DNA of 64,000 nt from Antedon mediterranea (GCF_964355755.1 NC_092674.1:30864001-30928000), one strand, 5' to 3'. Positions 36,533 to 49,189 are shown, counted from the first letter of the stretch. Numbers and translations: made by a program. The notes: generated by a model from the letters alone, not told the origin.

Positions 36533-39500
36533 ATGCTTCGTAAAAAGCAACATGGTTTGTACAATATTTTTAATTTATCGCCGTCTTTTTCTGTGGTGTT
36601 TTGTTCTTTCATCAGTTGTCAGTTATCATATTAATATTAGTTAGGCCTAAGCCAGGCAAGGCAAGGCCCCTTGCTAGGCTAGGCCAGCTAGGAGGCCTAG
36701 TTATTAATTATTAGAGACCAGGCCAACCACTGTCTGAACCAGGCCTCTAACTAGCTAGGACCGGGCCATGTGTGTGGTGCCAGCTACTACTAGGCTAGGA
36801 CCTACCACAGTAGATACCCTACTAGGCCTATAATAATATATGCTATGGATCCTAATACTATTCTAGCTAGGATAACGTTTTATTTTAGAAATTATGCAGA
36901 AACGGTTGGAATTGTGGCGGTTGCAGAAGAAGACGTTAAAACCAAATAAACCACCCACATCCAAATGTTTGTCTACTGGTGGTATAAAAGCACATGGCAG
37001 TTGTGGAGTCACTCACCCACAACAAAATATGAAGCCAAGAACAGAGGGGTCAGCTGCTAAAGAACAGAGGTTATTATCATCAAAGAGGCAATTACTGTCA
37101 ACATCAGACACAACAAGACAAAATAAAAGTAGTTGTAAATCTCCTACTATAAGGTACATACAGTACAACCTAAAGTAAAATATTTGTTATTTATACTAAA
37201 TAATAATTTTTTTGTTTTTAAACTTTGTTTAAAACATGCAAACAAAATACTATATTGTTCTTTTTATTTTAGAGAGAAACTTGAAGCATGGCTCATTGAT
37301 AAAAAGCAGCGAATAGAATTGGAAAAATCAAAGATTAAAAATCCACCCTGGAACAGTAGCAAGAGAAAGGTGCCATCGATGAAAAGGATTCAATGGGAGT
37401 CTGAAGCAAACATCCAACTAAGAGATGTTGAAGCAAGCAAGTACTTGGGACACTATGGTCCTACAAAGGGTCGTAGGTCAACTACTGGTAGACAAAGTGT
37501 GATTAAACCGCGAAGAAAAACCTTTGATAGCAGAGAAAATGAAGAAGGAATTGAGAATGTTGGATCATGCGTATATAGCAATGAAACAGAAAGAGGAATA
37601 CGATTGTCATACTCAGATCTGAAGAAACCTGACTTATCTAAGCAGTTTGATGGAAATGAGAGCAAGTCTCAGATAGACAGAAGGTAAACACAGTTTCATG
37701 TTTTTTTTTAATTTGTTCTTCTACGTCTTGAGGACCCCATTAGAAATAAGGCCCACATCGAGTCTTTCATGCATCTGCATCTTTTTTTCTGTTTGAAATT
37801 GAAATATATATTTATATATCTTGTTTGATAAATTTTATATGTTTTTAATGAGATGCAAATAAATCAAATACTGTAATCCTACTGTATCTCTCACACTCAC
37901 TGTATATCTACGAACACCAAGACCAAGTACACATATCATGTCGTTAGTGAGAAAGCATTCTATGACATGCTTGAATGGATAATAATAATATATATGACCC
38001 AATCCCAAAATATTATTACGCTTTTCCAAGTTGATCAAAGCGCTTAACATATTTTGATTACAATTTTAAGGTATAAAAAATAGAGATCCCAATGAAAAAT
38101 GAAAATATAAATATGATGATTATTAACATAACTTGTCGCAAATACAAGCTCCCCTATAACCAAGTAAGATCTAAACTTAATTGACAACATGCAGCTGCTC
38201 AACCAAAAATAAAATGTTGTCTTGTATTGTTTATTCAATTCTGAAAATCCTGTTTTTCCTTCTTCAGAGCTCGTCTTGAAAAGTGGCTAGCAACAAGGGG
38301 GAAGACAACGCACTCTGTGAGAAGAAGAAGAAGTGTACGAAGGGAGACGTTTGATGTAATGAACATTGAGAAATGTCACAAGATACATGAAGATGAAACA
38401 GTAGAACTCAATACCACCATAGATGACTGCTTACAAAGCTGTGTAAACTTTATGAACGAGGTTTGTTTACAAAAATTAAAACATTTTTCAAATATTTAAA
38501 ACAATATTTCATTTATGCAACTTTTAAAACTGTAAATATTTAGTACTAAACTTGTATAAAAGTAAAAATGTATTAAAAAAAATTTTTTTTTTTTTTTCAA
38601 ATTTAGATGAAGTGTGAAAGCAAAGTTGGTGTTTGGCTGCAAGAGCTGCTTGAACGCTGTCCTCAAGTTCGTAATCGAGCATTATTCTGGATTTGTCAAG
38701 CTAAAATCGCTGAGCATAATGGAGTTGAGCAGAATCAAATTCTAGCCCTCTACGAGGAAGCCATTGATAACAACGCTAAAGTATGACAAAATGTTATAAT
38801 TCATATTACAATACAAACTACTCTTTGATTTTCATTTTTTTAATTGATATTAGATATTCCTGCGGTGGTGTAAATTTCCGGCTGATTTTTAATTGGTTTT
38901 TAGCTAAACTCACAAATCTTGTGTATGAGGGTAACTGCTAATTATAAAAAGTCCTCAATTCAGTTGCAGCTTAAATCTTTCTGTGTGTTCACAGGTCACA
39001 CCTTGAATGCCCTATATATTAGACATCTTTTTTGTACCTGCATCTAATATCTGCCGCAAACGTTCTAGCTTATGGCTTTCTTCTGGTCAAGGTGGGCGCT
39101 AGACGAGAGAAGCCCTTGGTCAATGATAGGACCAAAGGTATGAATGATGAATGTAAAACTAATTGACATTGTCGTTCGCAGCAGCCATAAAATTATTTTT
39201 TATACCTTATGATTCAAATAGAGTGAGTGAGTGGCCGAGCGGTTAAGACAGTGGAACCGTAATTACGTAGCCATAACATCTGCAGGGGTTCGAGGCTCAC
39301 TCACTCCATGGTTCTGGTGGTAGAACGAATCTTCTCGGATAAGGACTATAAACTGTAGGTCCAGTGTACACATCTAGCTCGTGTGCACCTTAAAGAACCT
39401 AGTACATCTTTCGAGACGAGTAGGGGGTTACCCCGGTGTATTAGTTCATCACAGCCACTGATCACCAACTGGGCCCTCTGGGAGACCAGTCTTTGACTGA

Positions 39501-40436
39501 AGAGGTTACCCAGTATAAATATAAAAATATAAATTTCAAATGTTAATATTGTTTTTCAGCCAACTGACATTCTGAAATCAGAATTAAAGGATTTTACCAT
39601 CAGGCACTCCAACATAATAGACACCACATCCTATCAGACACCAGCATCACCTCAAAGCACACCTGTAAATAGATCAAGTAATGCCTCCCAGTTGCAAGCT
39701 GTGTCAAGTGCTTTGAGATACTGTTACACCCCTCGGGGGGCTGCGGAGAATACATCATCAGTGTTACGTTACCAACTTGTAGACTCAACCCCACTGATTA
39801 ACAGGCAAGTTGAATATAGTTTTTTAGTTTAAAAAAACTGACATTAACATTAATAGTATTTTATTTACATTTACAAAAATGGTAATAGGAGGTTTAGATT
39901 GCTCTAGTCTAGTTTAACCCCTTTACAAACAAAAAACAAACATATTAAATGTCTAAATTATCAAACTTTATGTATGTGATGTGCCCATATATATGATGAT
40001 GTCATATCATTGCCATATTTGGGCATATCAATACCATATTTGGACACATCATACTTTTTTTGTTAAACTAGTTTGATAGTGTAGACAGAACAAACACATA
40101 AGTATTTTCATTGATCAGGTTATAGTTTAAATTGCATTATAAATAATTCTAATAGCTAGGACAGATAAATAAAATTTGTAGACTTTATAATCATTAAACA
40201 ATTTCTTTTATCATAGGTTGGACAAAAGTATTGTGGATGAAGGCCCTCAGCGCTTCTTAGTGACCCCAGTCAGACGGTCTGTACGCATCGAGAAAAGCGC
40301 AAAACGAGTTCAGACTAATCCGAGAAGTAACCGCAGATGTGTTGCGTCATTACAAGAGCTGCCAGCAGATATGGAATGCCTAATAATGCGGCCAAACAGA
40401 GCTCTTGAAGATGAGTTTACTGGCTCAATGAACTAA
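36533..40436 (+). CDS. CKAP2/CKAP2L-like cytoskeleton-associated mitotic protein
   Basis: Exons 36533-36554, 36889-37153, 37273-37683, 38268-38460, 38607-38780, 39560-39804 and 40217-40436; 509 residues. CKAP2-family proteins bind and nucleate spindle microtubules during mitosis. The C-terminal exons match the CKAP2_C domain: a helical block with VGVWLQELLERCP and ILALYEEAIDNNAK, then SSVLRYQLVDSTPLI and TPVRRSVRIEKSAKR. The N-terminal half is very basic and low complexity, with three R/K-L-E-x-W motifs (KRLELW, EKLEAW, ARLEKW) starting exons 2, 3 and 4. Exon 6 ends AACAG followed by GCAAGT, a GC-AG intron, which the reading frame requires. The tiny first coding exon is predicted from phase; the ATG at 36894 in exon 2 is the alternative. 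It is tail to tail with the UPF0462 gene. Confidence 0.85.
39221..39537 (+). mobile_element. tRNA-derived SINE, copy 1
   Basis: The 5' part is tRNA-like: GAGTGAGTGAGTGGCCGAGC carries a box A-like TGGCCGAGCGG, GGGGTTCGAGGCTC is box B, and CACTCACTCCA could pair with the 5' end as an acceptor stem ending in CCA. A tRNA-unrelated body follows (GGTTACCCCGGTGTATTAG, GACTGAAGAGGTTACCCAG) and an AT tail. Short direct repeats TTCAAAT flank it. In CKAP2-like intron 5. The second copy at 58190 is inverted. Confidence 0.85.
39950..40090. mobile_element. MITE family 1, copy 8 (CKAP2-like intron 6)
   Basis: Left end diverged (GTCTAAATTATCAAACTTTA), right end TTTGATAGTGTAGACAGA. Contains CCATATATATGATGATGTC and repeated CATATTTGGGCATATC. 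Noncoding. Confidence 0.88.
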
Positions 40437-40450
40437 TAATAATATAATTT

Positions 40451-40812
40451 TATACTATGAGTATAATATATGTTTTAATTTTATATACACCCCTGTGCTT
40501 GGCAGAAGCCAAACTGAACCAATTACACAGTTTTTTAAAATAATTATACTGTATAAAACAAACATTTTTCTCCATGGGGAGAAATGAGTAGGAATTTAAA
40601 AATAAAATAACACAGCACTAATTAAATAACATTATATACTATGAGTATAATATATGTTAATTTTATGCACACCAGTGATTGGCAGGAGCCAAACTGAACC
40701 AGTTATAGTGTTTTGTGCGTTTTAACAATAATACCGTATAGTACTAAAACATTGTTCTCCATAAGTAGAAATTTAATAAAAAAATAATGCAGTACTAATT
40801 AAATAACATTAG
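40451..40812. repeat. Tandem duplication of about 184 bp after the CKAP2-like gene
   Basis: Two adjacent diverged copies start TATACTATGAGTATAATATA at about 40451 and 40635. Both contain GGCAG(A/G)AGCCAAACTGAACC and end with AGTACTAATTAAATAACATT-like sequence. AATAAA motifs near 40601 could end the CKAP2-like transcript. Confidence 0.85.
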
Positions 40813-41455
40813 TAGTACTGTAATAATATTTGGTTTTATTTATATACAGTTTTTAAATTTATTCTTGAATAATTAAATATGTACAAAACACTATATATTT
40901 TTTTGTATTTATATTATTTTATACAATTTTTATTTTTTATATGGCAAATTAATATACTAATTTTCTATTTACAGTTGTAAGCACAATATTCCAAACATAT
41001 TTTAAAAAGTAACAATTTATTTTATACAATTTTAATTTTGTATATAAGTGGCACAATAGTACCATAGTAATACTATACACTAATATCACATACACACATT
41101 GCTTTTGTTGTGATAAGTTATAACAGGGACCAAATGCACATCAGCCACTGGGTATGAAAATTCATGGTGTGCCACCAAGGCCAAATACTAATTTTTTTAG
41201 TGGTTTAGGCGAGATGAGCTGTCACAGAGAAACATCTTGCTCATCTCTGCAGAATTATTTTTTGAAAAGTCAATGTTAACCATTGACAGTTTAAATGAAA
41301 GTACGGTATATTTTTCGATAGTATCCACTATGATGTTGTACATGTCATAATAGTCCATGAATATAGTACTGTAATCATTTCAGTTACCATTCAAAATAAA
41401 TACTGTGGTAAAACAAGAAGGTGTAAGTTATTTCAGATTATTTTACATACTGTTG

Positions 41456-43547
41456 CTAAGTTGATGTCAATGGCAACCAATCTGCTGCCACCGCCTTGTT
41501 TTGTAGAAAATCCTTTGGAAGATCTTGAAAAAGGTGAAGTCTATGGCTGTGGAGAAAAAAATATAAAACTTTAAATGAATGTTTTAAATTTTGTAGGTGG
41601 GTCAATCACCTAAGTTAATGTGTGTACCTAAATATATACCATTCTCATTCTCAAAATTATTAGTACAGGTATGGTACAGCAATACAGGTTTATATTTCGA
41701 TCTCTATCAAACTTTGTGAAAAAAAAAAGTGATATGCCTATATGGACATGATATGTCATATAACTACCATATTTGGGCACCTCACACTTAATTTGTTAAA
41801 CTAGTTTGATAGTGTAGACAGAGCTTTAAGAAAATGTGCACTAAATATTATTCCAAATGTAAAGTAAAACACAAACAAAATAGAAAACACCACAACCCTT
41901 GGTATATGTACAGTAGTATATGACTTACAAGTCTGGTCCTTCATATACCCCTGCTTCTGCAGGATAGAGAGCTTCATATGTTCTTGCACTGTCAACACCA
42001 TGAATGGCAAAGGCATTGAATTTATAAGAAGGCCCTGGTGGAATATATGAGAATGGAATGTAGGCCTCGCATGTCCATGTGTTATTGCTGTGCAACTTTG
42101 ATGCGCATTTTAGTGGTAGCTTGTCCTAAAAAAGAGAAGAAAAAAAAATGTATCATCATTAATAGAGAGGTTTCGCAATCATACGAAAACGAATACGTGT
42201 GCGTGACGTATCCGTTTTCGCCATAAAAAAATCTGTTTCGCATGGCAACGAAATATTGAGGCGCGTTCAAAATATGACTGCGGTAAATTTGAGCGAAGCG
42301 CAGGTACGTGTTGCTTGGTGCTTGGCTGCCTAGGCCTAGCGTAACATCAAAGCGAGTGAGGACTTTAAAAACTGCTATTTATCAAAATTGACTTGGCATT
42401 TTAGTAAATTACTTTAGTAAATTACTTTCAATAAATCTATAATTATATTATAATCAGGAATCATTCCTGATTCAAATGCAAAATGTGCAAAATAGATCAA
42501 AAACTATACTCGTTTTGTAGTTACGAGTATGACTGGTGATATTCGTCAACACAAATACGCTTTACGAATATGAAATGGGGATCAGCTCAAAAGTTTCACA
42601 AATGTATGACGTATCCGTTTTCGTTATTGTATTCGTAAGGTTGCGAAACCTCCCTATTATTTGTTGTTTTACTGTATATAGATTAAATAAAACATTTGTA
42701 TAATAGAACATACATATACTGTACATACCTTACACATATTGCGGCAACCATTTAACATCAGAACTAAATGACAGCCGTGCCTAATATACGAATAAAACAT
42801 TTTTTTTATTTTTAATTAATCGAATACTCACAGGCACAAATACTGTATATAAATATAACATAATACAAATATGAGAACATGGAAATAGGCAAAAATATAA
42901 AAGAAGCCAGTGATGGGAAGAAGTCAGTGATGGGAAGAAGCCAGTGATGGGAAGAAGCCAGTGATGGGAAGAAGCCAGTGATGGGAAGAAGCCAGTGATG
43001 GGAAGAAGCCAGTGATGGGAAGAAGCCAGTGATGGGAAGAAGTCAGTGATGGGAAGAAGCCAGTGATGGGAAGAAGCCAGTGATGGGAAGAAGCCAGTGA
43101 TGGGAAGAAGCCAGTGATGGGAAGACTTATTAAAAATATGTCACCGTATGCAGCTAATTGTGCATTATTGAATTTGTGTGACTTACGGGCTTACTTCAAC
43201 TTCTAGGTACTGTTTTTTTTCACCCAAGAAAAATGCTTCTATAACTGTAAATGAACAAGTAAAAGATTATTTGTATCGAACTAAACTAAGATACTATGTA
43301 GCACATGTCTGATGTTTGTTGCTCTATAATGTAAATTTTATATAACATTAACAGTACCTTCATAATCCCATAATTGGTTTTGAGGTTCTCCTGGGACCAT
43401 GTTAGGGGGTGCAGGGTCATTGAAAAAGGGTGCTTTAACCGAAAGTTGTAACGTATCTGTGAGAGTTGCTAAACGCAGCTGAACAGGAACATGACTGATG
43501 GATGCACCATCCCAGCTCTGTGTGATTTCAAATGTTAATTCATTCAT
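41456..43547 (-). CDS. UPF0462 protein, C4orf33 orthologue
   Basis: Coding exons 43358-43547, 43187-43244, 42729-42780, 41929-42125 and 41456-41546, with consistent phases; 195 residues versus about 199 in human. An acceptor just before the start (TTTACAG then AGAATT) shows an untranslated first exon upstream. Family landmarks are TQSWDGASISHVPV, VKAPFFNDPAPP, NQLWDYEVIEAFFLGE, YLEVEVSPHGCHLVL, KFNAFAIHG and RTYEALYPA. The family is predicted to resemble carbohydrate-binding beta-sandwich folds, but its biochemical role is unknown to me, so none is assigned. Splicing exon 2 to exon 3 at the acceptor ending at 43245 restores the conserved DYEVIEAFF. Introns hold a MITE of another family, a 17-bp minisatellite and a family 1 MITE. 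Confidence 0.93.
41700..41829. mobile_element. MITE family 1, copy 9 (C4orf33 intron)
   Basis: The left end is truncated to TCTCTATCAAACTTTGTG; the right end AGTTTGATAGTGTAGACAGA is intact and followed by GCTTTAA. Internal ACCATATTTGGGC present. Noncoding. Confidence 0.88.
42159..42657. mobile_element. MITE family 3 with GAGGTTTCGCAA ends
   Basis: Left end AATAGAGAGGTTTCGCAATC is inverted at the right as GGTTGCGAAACCTCCCTATT. Just inside, GACGTATCCGTTTTCG occurs on both sides. About 500 bp with no coding capacity, inside the intron between the fourth and fifth exons above. Confidence 0.85.
42904..43124. repeat. 17-bp minisatellite in a C4orf33 intron
   Basis: Thirteen copies of GCCAGTGATGGGAAGAA with occasional GTCAGTG variants. 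Strongly purine-rich on the plus strand. It lies between the exons at 42729 and 43187. Confidence 0.97.
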
Positions 43548-46500
43548 AATTCTCTGTAAAGACAAAAATTATATATTTTACATTTACTTGTTACTTTATT
43601 CATTTAGTATCCATTCAACAATACATTTAAAATACATAAAACAGTAAATAAATTTAAAAAAATGGTATTTAAAATATCTAAAACCATAGTGAATGGATGC
43701 GAGGATGACTCATAAAATTGACAAGTCAATTTATTTCCAATGGGATCATCACTGGTAATTGTTTATGTCTCCATAATGTATATTACATTATATTGTACAA
43801 ACATTGTGTGTTTTATTACATGTTGCAATAATGATATCAGGGAGGTATGCAGGCCTACAATACATTTCATTCTGATTCAACCAGTGATCTTCCTGACTTC
43901 CTGGATCTAAAGGGTTCTCCAGAGCAGAACAGACTAGGCCTAGCTAGAGGGCCCAAGGCTAGGCCTAACTCTAGCTATTGTTTTTGCTAGGCTTTAGTCT
44001 AGTACTAACGCTTTATGACTACCAATCCATCGTGTGGGTGCCAGACTAGGAATTCATAATTATTTATTTTATTTTACGTAAAAGCGACCTTTAAATACTG
44101 TAATAACAAATATCTTCTTATTTCTACTTTTAAAAACACGTGTGATCGTGAATGTTTGTAAATAATAAATACCGCCCTCTATTAAGCAGACGAACAGGTG
44201 TGCTGTTTGTTTTGTGGAAGACTCTTGGGATTTTTGAAACAACAGGTATGTTTTGGTGGTAAAAAAAACAGCGCAAGAAACTGATATATTGGAAGTTAGT
44301 TTGATAGGTAAGCTAGATCAAGTGATTATTTATCAAAAAATAAAATTAATGATTGTTGAATGAGAGAATGTGGGTTTCTACAGCAGTGGATCAGGGAGTT
44401 GATTTTACAACTCCCTGGAAGGATGTCCCCTTCCCTCTCTCTGACGTGTTGTGGTGGTGTGAGGATGAGATTGATTGAGAGTGATCCACGGTTGTGAAAG
44501 GTAGATGCTGGGTGTGAAGGTAGGTTGTTGGGGGTCTGATCACGTTTCATCTGACAGGCCTACCAAAATAATCTTTATTTTAAAAAGATTTACTTTATTT
44601 CTGTATGTAGTTTCATTTTTCATAATGTTTCAATGTGCATTTTTCAAATAAAAAATAACATTTTCACTTTGTGCTGAAAAAAAAAGAGAAAAGGAAAGTG
44701 ATAAAAAATGGAATTAATGTGTATGAACTATATGATGAGATCATCAATCATCATTATAATATAATAGTTCATAAACATTTTTTTTAAATAGGCCTAGGTC
44801 TACTGTTTTAAATAAAATTTTGAAAAAAACATAATCGTATTCAAATTAAATCTAGGCCTAGAAGTGAGTATAGTTTAAAAAGCATTGTTCCAGGTTGCTT
44901 CTGAAAGTAGTGTATAGTAAAATTAATTAAAAATATTTTAGCATTAATCTTGTATGTCTACAGTTTATTAAGACTGACCAGCTGCTAAAAATCTGAATGA
45001 CCTAATTTGCATAACGAGGCAACGCAGCAAATTAATGTTCTCTAATAAATCTGACATCGTATCATTATCCTAATTAATTTTATTTATTTCTTCATTCATA
45101 TTTTCTCCTTTGATTCGCTTGGTATGGATGTTTTACTCTATATGAGGCTCTAGAATGTATAGACATAAATATTTAGTTTAATTAGATAATATCCCTAAAC
45201 ATTTAGAATTACTATGATAATTGACGTTTATATAAAAACTTTTTTTGTGTGTATAATCCACTCTGTTTGAACCCCTCTTTTCTTTTATTTTATAAGGGAT
45301 TTAATTTAAAATCTCCCTGATTTGATTGTCAAAATTAAGCTCTTCTAAATGATTCCTTTCGGAATATTTTCAATTCAGATTTTTATTTTTGAACTACTCA
45401 TTTGTAGGCCTATTATAAGATCTATGATTTGTAATGCTCTGTAATTATCATATATTTATGCCATTTTTATTCGATATATTAATATATAATTTATTTCTTT
45501 TCACTATAAGTTATTTGATTTCAATTCCCTTTTTATTTTATATTTCATCTGTTTCATGATGACAATATGCACAAATTGTCCATACTGTATTACAATTTAT
45601 TGATTTTATGATATCCAGTTTCAAATTCTAATTTTATTGAGTGTATTTTACTGATCATAATATTACATGACATTATTTTTATGTCAACCTATTTTCACTT
45701 CACTCATAATACTTTTTAGATAAGATCAATTGAGTAGTGAGGTAAATTAGTTTGTATAGTGTAACACACTCTTTTGTCATATTGTTCAAACGGATACAGT
45801 AACATTTACAAGTCGTTTATCATTGATATAGCAATAACACATACACAGGTACTGTACATCCCCTTCTTTTTAATGATATTACCTAATATTAACTATCTTG
45901 TTCCCATATTGTTGGCATTTCATACACGTAAAGGTATGTTAAAATTTACGCCCAAATCCCTCTGAATTGCTTAGACTCACTCAAGCTAGGAGTTGAGTAT
46001 TGTTATGATAATTTCACTGTATCTCCTATTCTTTTCTACTATGACATGTAGGTGTTCCATAAGAGAAAGTAGGGTGAATAAAGGCTTTAGGATTATTAAG
46101 CAGTCACCATTAAGAGGTTTTAACCATATAATACACCTCTTGAATAGTATTAGTACTAGTACTATAGTTTTTAGTCTATGATACTAACAAATGTACTATC
46201 CGTTATACCATGGTTGTTTATGGTTGTTTATCTCTCAACTTATATTGATGTACTAAATCAGATAAAATGAATTTACAACTGTTTGTTTTATATGATTTAT
46301 TTGTACTAGATGACTAGTTCAATCACAACAGACTACATTCTTTTTTTAATCACAGTTTTCAATTAAACTGTACAGCTAATTATTAATTTACAGTTTATTT
46401 TAGGAAAATATAATATATAATTTATTATTTCTATTTTACATTTTTATTCAACTATGTCTCTATTATGGGCAAATAAAAAAAAAATACTAAAAAAGTGACA

Positions 46501-47830
46501 TAACTCCAAATTCACCTTCGACCTATATATTTTTCATGAAAGGTCCTGAATAATTAAAAAAAAGTGATACAGGACTAGTTGATAATTTAAAAAAACTATA
46601 ATATTTGCTGGTTGTAATTTTTAATAGTTTAATTTGAGTATAGTAAAGACAAATCTGTATATTAAACTTCTTTTTATTTGGGTACAATTAATTAAATCTA
46701 AAGAATGGTTGAGTGCTAATGTTGTATTATAGGTGATTTGCTCATTTTGCTAGTTCGATTTTTTACAGTAAAGGTTTGCTAGTCTATAAAAAAGACAAAG
46801 TTGTAGACAATACAAATAGACCAAAGATCAAGGAGGTTTGTAATGTTGTAATGTTTATAACTTGGAAATCCTATAGTCACCATATTGTAAGCAAACAACT
46901 CTCCTTACTCCATATTTAGAGGGCTTCACCGTAAAGTACTAAACTTATAACTTGTTCAATCTTTGTATTTGCCGAACACTTCGAATCACACTATCTGAAT
47001 AAGTGATATTAAATATTAATTATGCTTAAAAAAAGTTACATGCTTAAAAGAGTACTGTATGTGTAACCCCATTTTAGATTACAGTCTTCATATAATTATA
47101 GCAAACTCTTTGAAATAAAAATTAGTCAAGCTTACACATGCTTAAAATAATATAATTTTGTAACCCCATTTTAAATAATCTTAATAAAACTCTTTGAATA
47201 TAAAGTAGGCAAGCAGGGAATAATTTCGCCAGTGTAGCATAGCAAAAAGCTATACAAAACAACCTTCTTGCTACACATTTCTACAATTGTGTAGCAAAAT
47301 ATAGTATAGAAAACTATGTTTCTCGACTCAAAAATCAGTTTTATTTATAGCAATATTGCTAAACAAAATTTTAAGATGAAATTTTTCCCTGGCAAGCCAT
47401 CATGATTCTATTACAACATTTAAAACTGTATATTTTCCGGGAAAATGAATCTTTCAACTCATAAAGATGAACAAATAAATTCCAAAATATGAAATGGATT
47501 CTTCTGTTTATTTTATAAATCTTTTTTTTTAGATCCTACATTTTCCATTATTATACAAATCATGGAGGAAAAATCCTCCGTGATACATTGTACTGTAGGC
47601 CTACTCTATAGTACTGTATTTGCATGTGTATGTGCAGTAAATCCTATACAAATACGCTTTTGTATCAATATTGTAATTGTTTGTCAATTATTTGCTTGAT
47701 TGCCTTTAATTAATCCATCTCTTTAAATGATTATTGTTTATGCTAATTTATGTAAGGTTTACTGTGCTTTGTTAAAATCCGTCAGCTGTTTTTCACTTTA
47801 CTAACCAGCTACGCCTTTCACTTTTACAGT
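43548..47830. other. AT-rich spacer, no gene recognised
   Basis: Holds the 5' end of the C4orf33-type gene and otherwise no coding region I can support. CTAGGC/TAGGCC motifs cluster at about 43920-44000. A possible plus-strand splice donor follows ATTTTTGAAACAACAG at 44231-44246 (then GTATGTT), which could end an untranslated exon of the downstream gene, but nothing confirms it. Confidence 0.4.
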
Positions 47831-47834
47831 GTCA

Positions 47835-48370
47835 TTCAAGTTCAGTTTTGTGGCTACAGTCTCCTTCCACATTAGTTCTACTCTAGTCTACAGTACATTA
47901 TCACTTAAGTTCAGTTTTGTGGCTACAGTCTCCTTCCACAGTAGTTCTTGTCTACAGTACATTATCACTTAAGTTCAGTTTTGTGGCTACAGTCTCCTTC
48001 CACATTAGTTCTTGTCTACAGTACATTATCACTTAAGTTCAGTTTTGTGGCTACAGTCTCCTTCCACAGTAGTTCTTGTCTACATTATCACTTAAGTTCA
48101 GTTTTGTGGCTACAGTCTCCTTCCACATTAGTTCTTGTCTACAGTACATTATCACTTAAGTTCAGTTTTGTGGCTACAGTCTCCTTCCACAGTAGTTCTT
48201 GTCTACAGTACATTATCACTTAAGTTCAGTTTTGTGGCTACAGTCTCCTTCCACATTAGTTCTTGTCTACAGTACATTATCACTTAAGTTCAGTTTTGTG
48301 GCTACAGTCTCCTTCCACAGTAGTTCTTGTCTACAGTACATTATCGCTTAAGTTCAGTTTTGTGGCTACA
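47835..48370. repeat. 64-bp minisatellite with alternating variants
   Basis: About eight units containing TTCAGTTTTGTGGCTACAGT and CTCCTTCCACA, repeating every 64 bp (one unit 59, the first 69). Units alternate strictly between CCACATTAGTT and CCACAGTAGTT, making a 128-bp higher-order repeat. It is unrelated in sequence to the 64-bp array in the ClC gene. Confidence 0.95.
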
Positions 48371-48482
48371 CAATGCATAAGATAGGACATTTTAATAGCA
48401 ATGCTATTTAACTTTTACAACAAGGGATCGGTCAAGGGAGCCACAATGCATAAGATAGGACATTTTAATAGCAATGCTATTT

Positions 48483-48891
48483 GTTTGTTTGTTTTATTAG
48501 TTTCTCCACACATTTTAAAATAAAAAAAGATAAAAATTACAAATTGCAAAAAGAAAATTACAATAAACAAGAAAAACATCAAAAATGTGCGGATGGAGGT
48601 CAAAATAAGTTGCAGACAACTTTAAGTCGTGACCACCAGTTAAAAAAAAAAAAATGAAGGTATACAATAGCAGTCCGGCTTACATTAAAAATACAGAAGC
48701 TTAAATTGCTAAGACAATAGTACAATTACAAGATGAACAATATGATATTCAATTAAGCGAAGAAGAAAGGAAACAAGAAGAACAAGAACAGGAGATTTAA
48801 CTGCCATATGCTGCGACCAAAGACTTTTTTTAGGTTAGATTTGAACAAAGGTAGATTAGGAAGAGATTTTAATGAAATACTTAATAAATTC
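48483..48891 (-). mobile_element. Truncated 3' end of a probable LINE with 17-bp target duplication
   Basis: Flanked by identical 17-bp direct repeats TAATAGCAATGCTATTT (48466-48482 and 48892-48908). On the minus strand it ends AATAAAACAAACAAAC, the form of a LINE-type simple-repeat tail. About 409 bp with no open frame. The target had already been duplicated: CAATGCATAAGATAGGACAT occurs at 48371 and 48444. Confidence 0.7.
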
Positions 48892-49189
48892 TAATAGCAA
48901 TGCTATTTAACTTTACAACATGGGGATCGGCCAAGGGAGCCACATAGTGTCCAATCACTTCACACCTTCCAACTGATTATCTCATAGGTATGTGTGCTAT
49001 GCATCAATTAAACAGTAAAGTACAGCGTTTTTAAACATCTGTAGTGTTAATATTATAAACTTTTAATCACTCTATGAGATATTGGAACTTCTACCTTTCT
49101 GTAGAAAAGAGATTTTCCTTTTTTTTTGTAAATTGTATTTCCGTAACTAGTATTTATATCTCCAAGTCTGTTAGTGTATGTCATGACCT

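Noticed and set aside
39221-39310. Functional tRNA gene
   Set aside because: It is the head of a repeated SINE and the region between the boxes does not fit a normal tRNA.
47948-48223. Open frame of 91 codons in repeated sequence
   Set aside because: Produced by the 64-bp minisatellite; no gene-like composition outside it.
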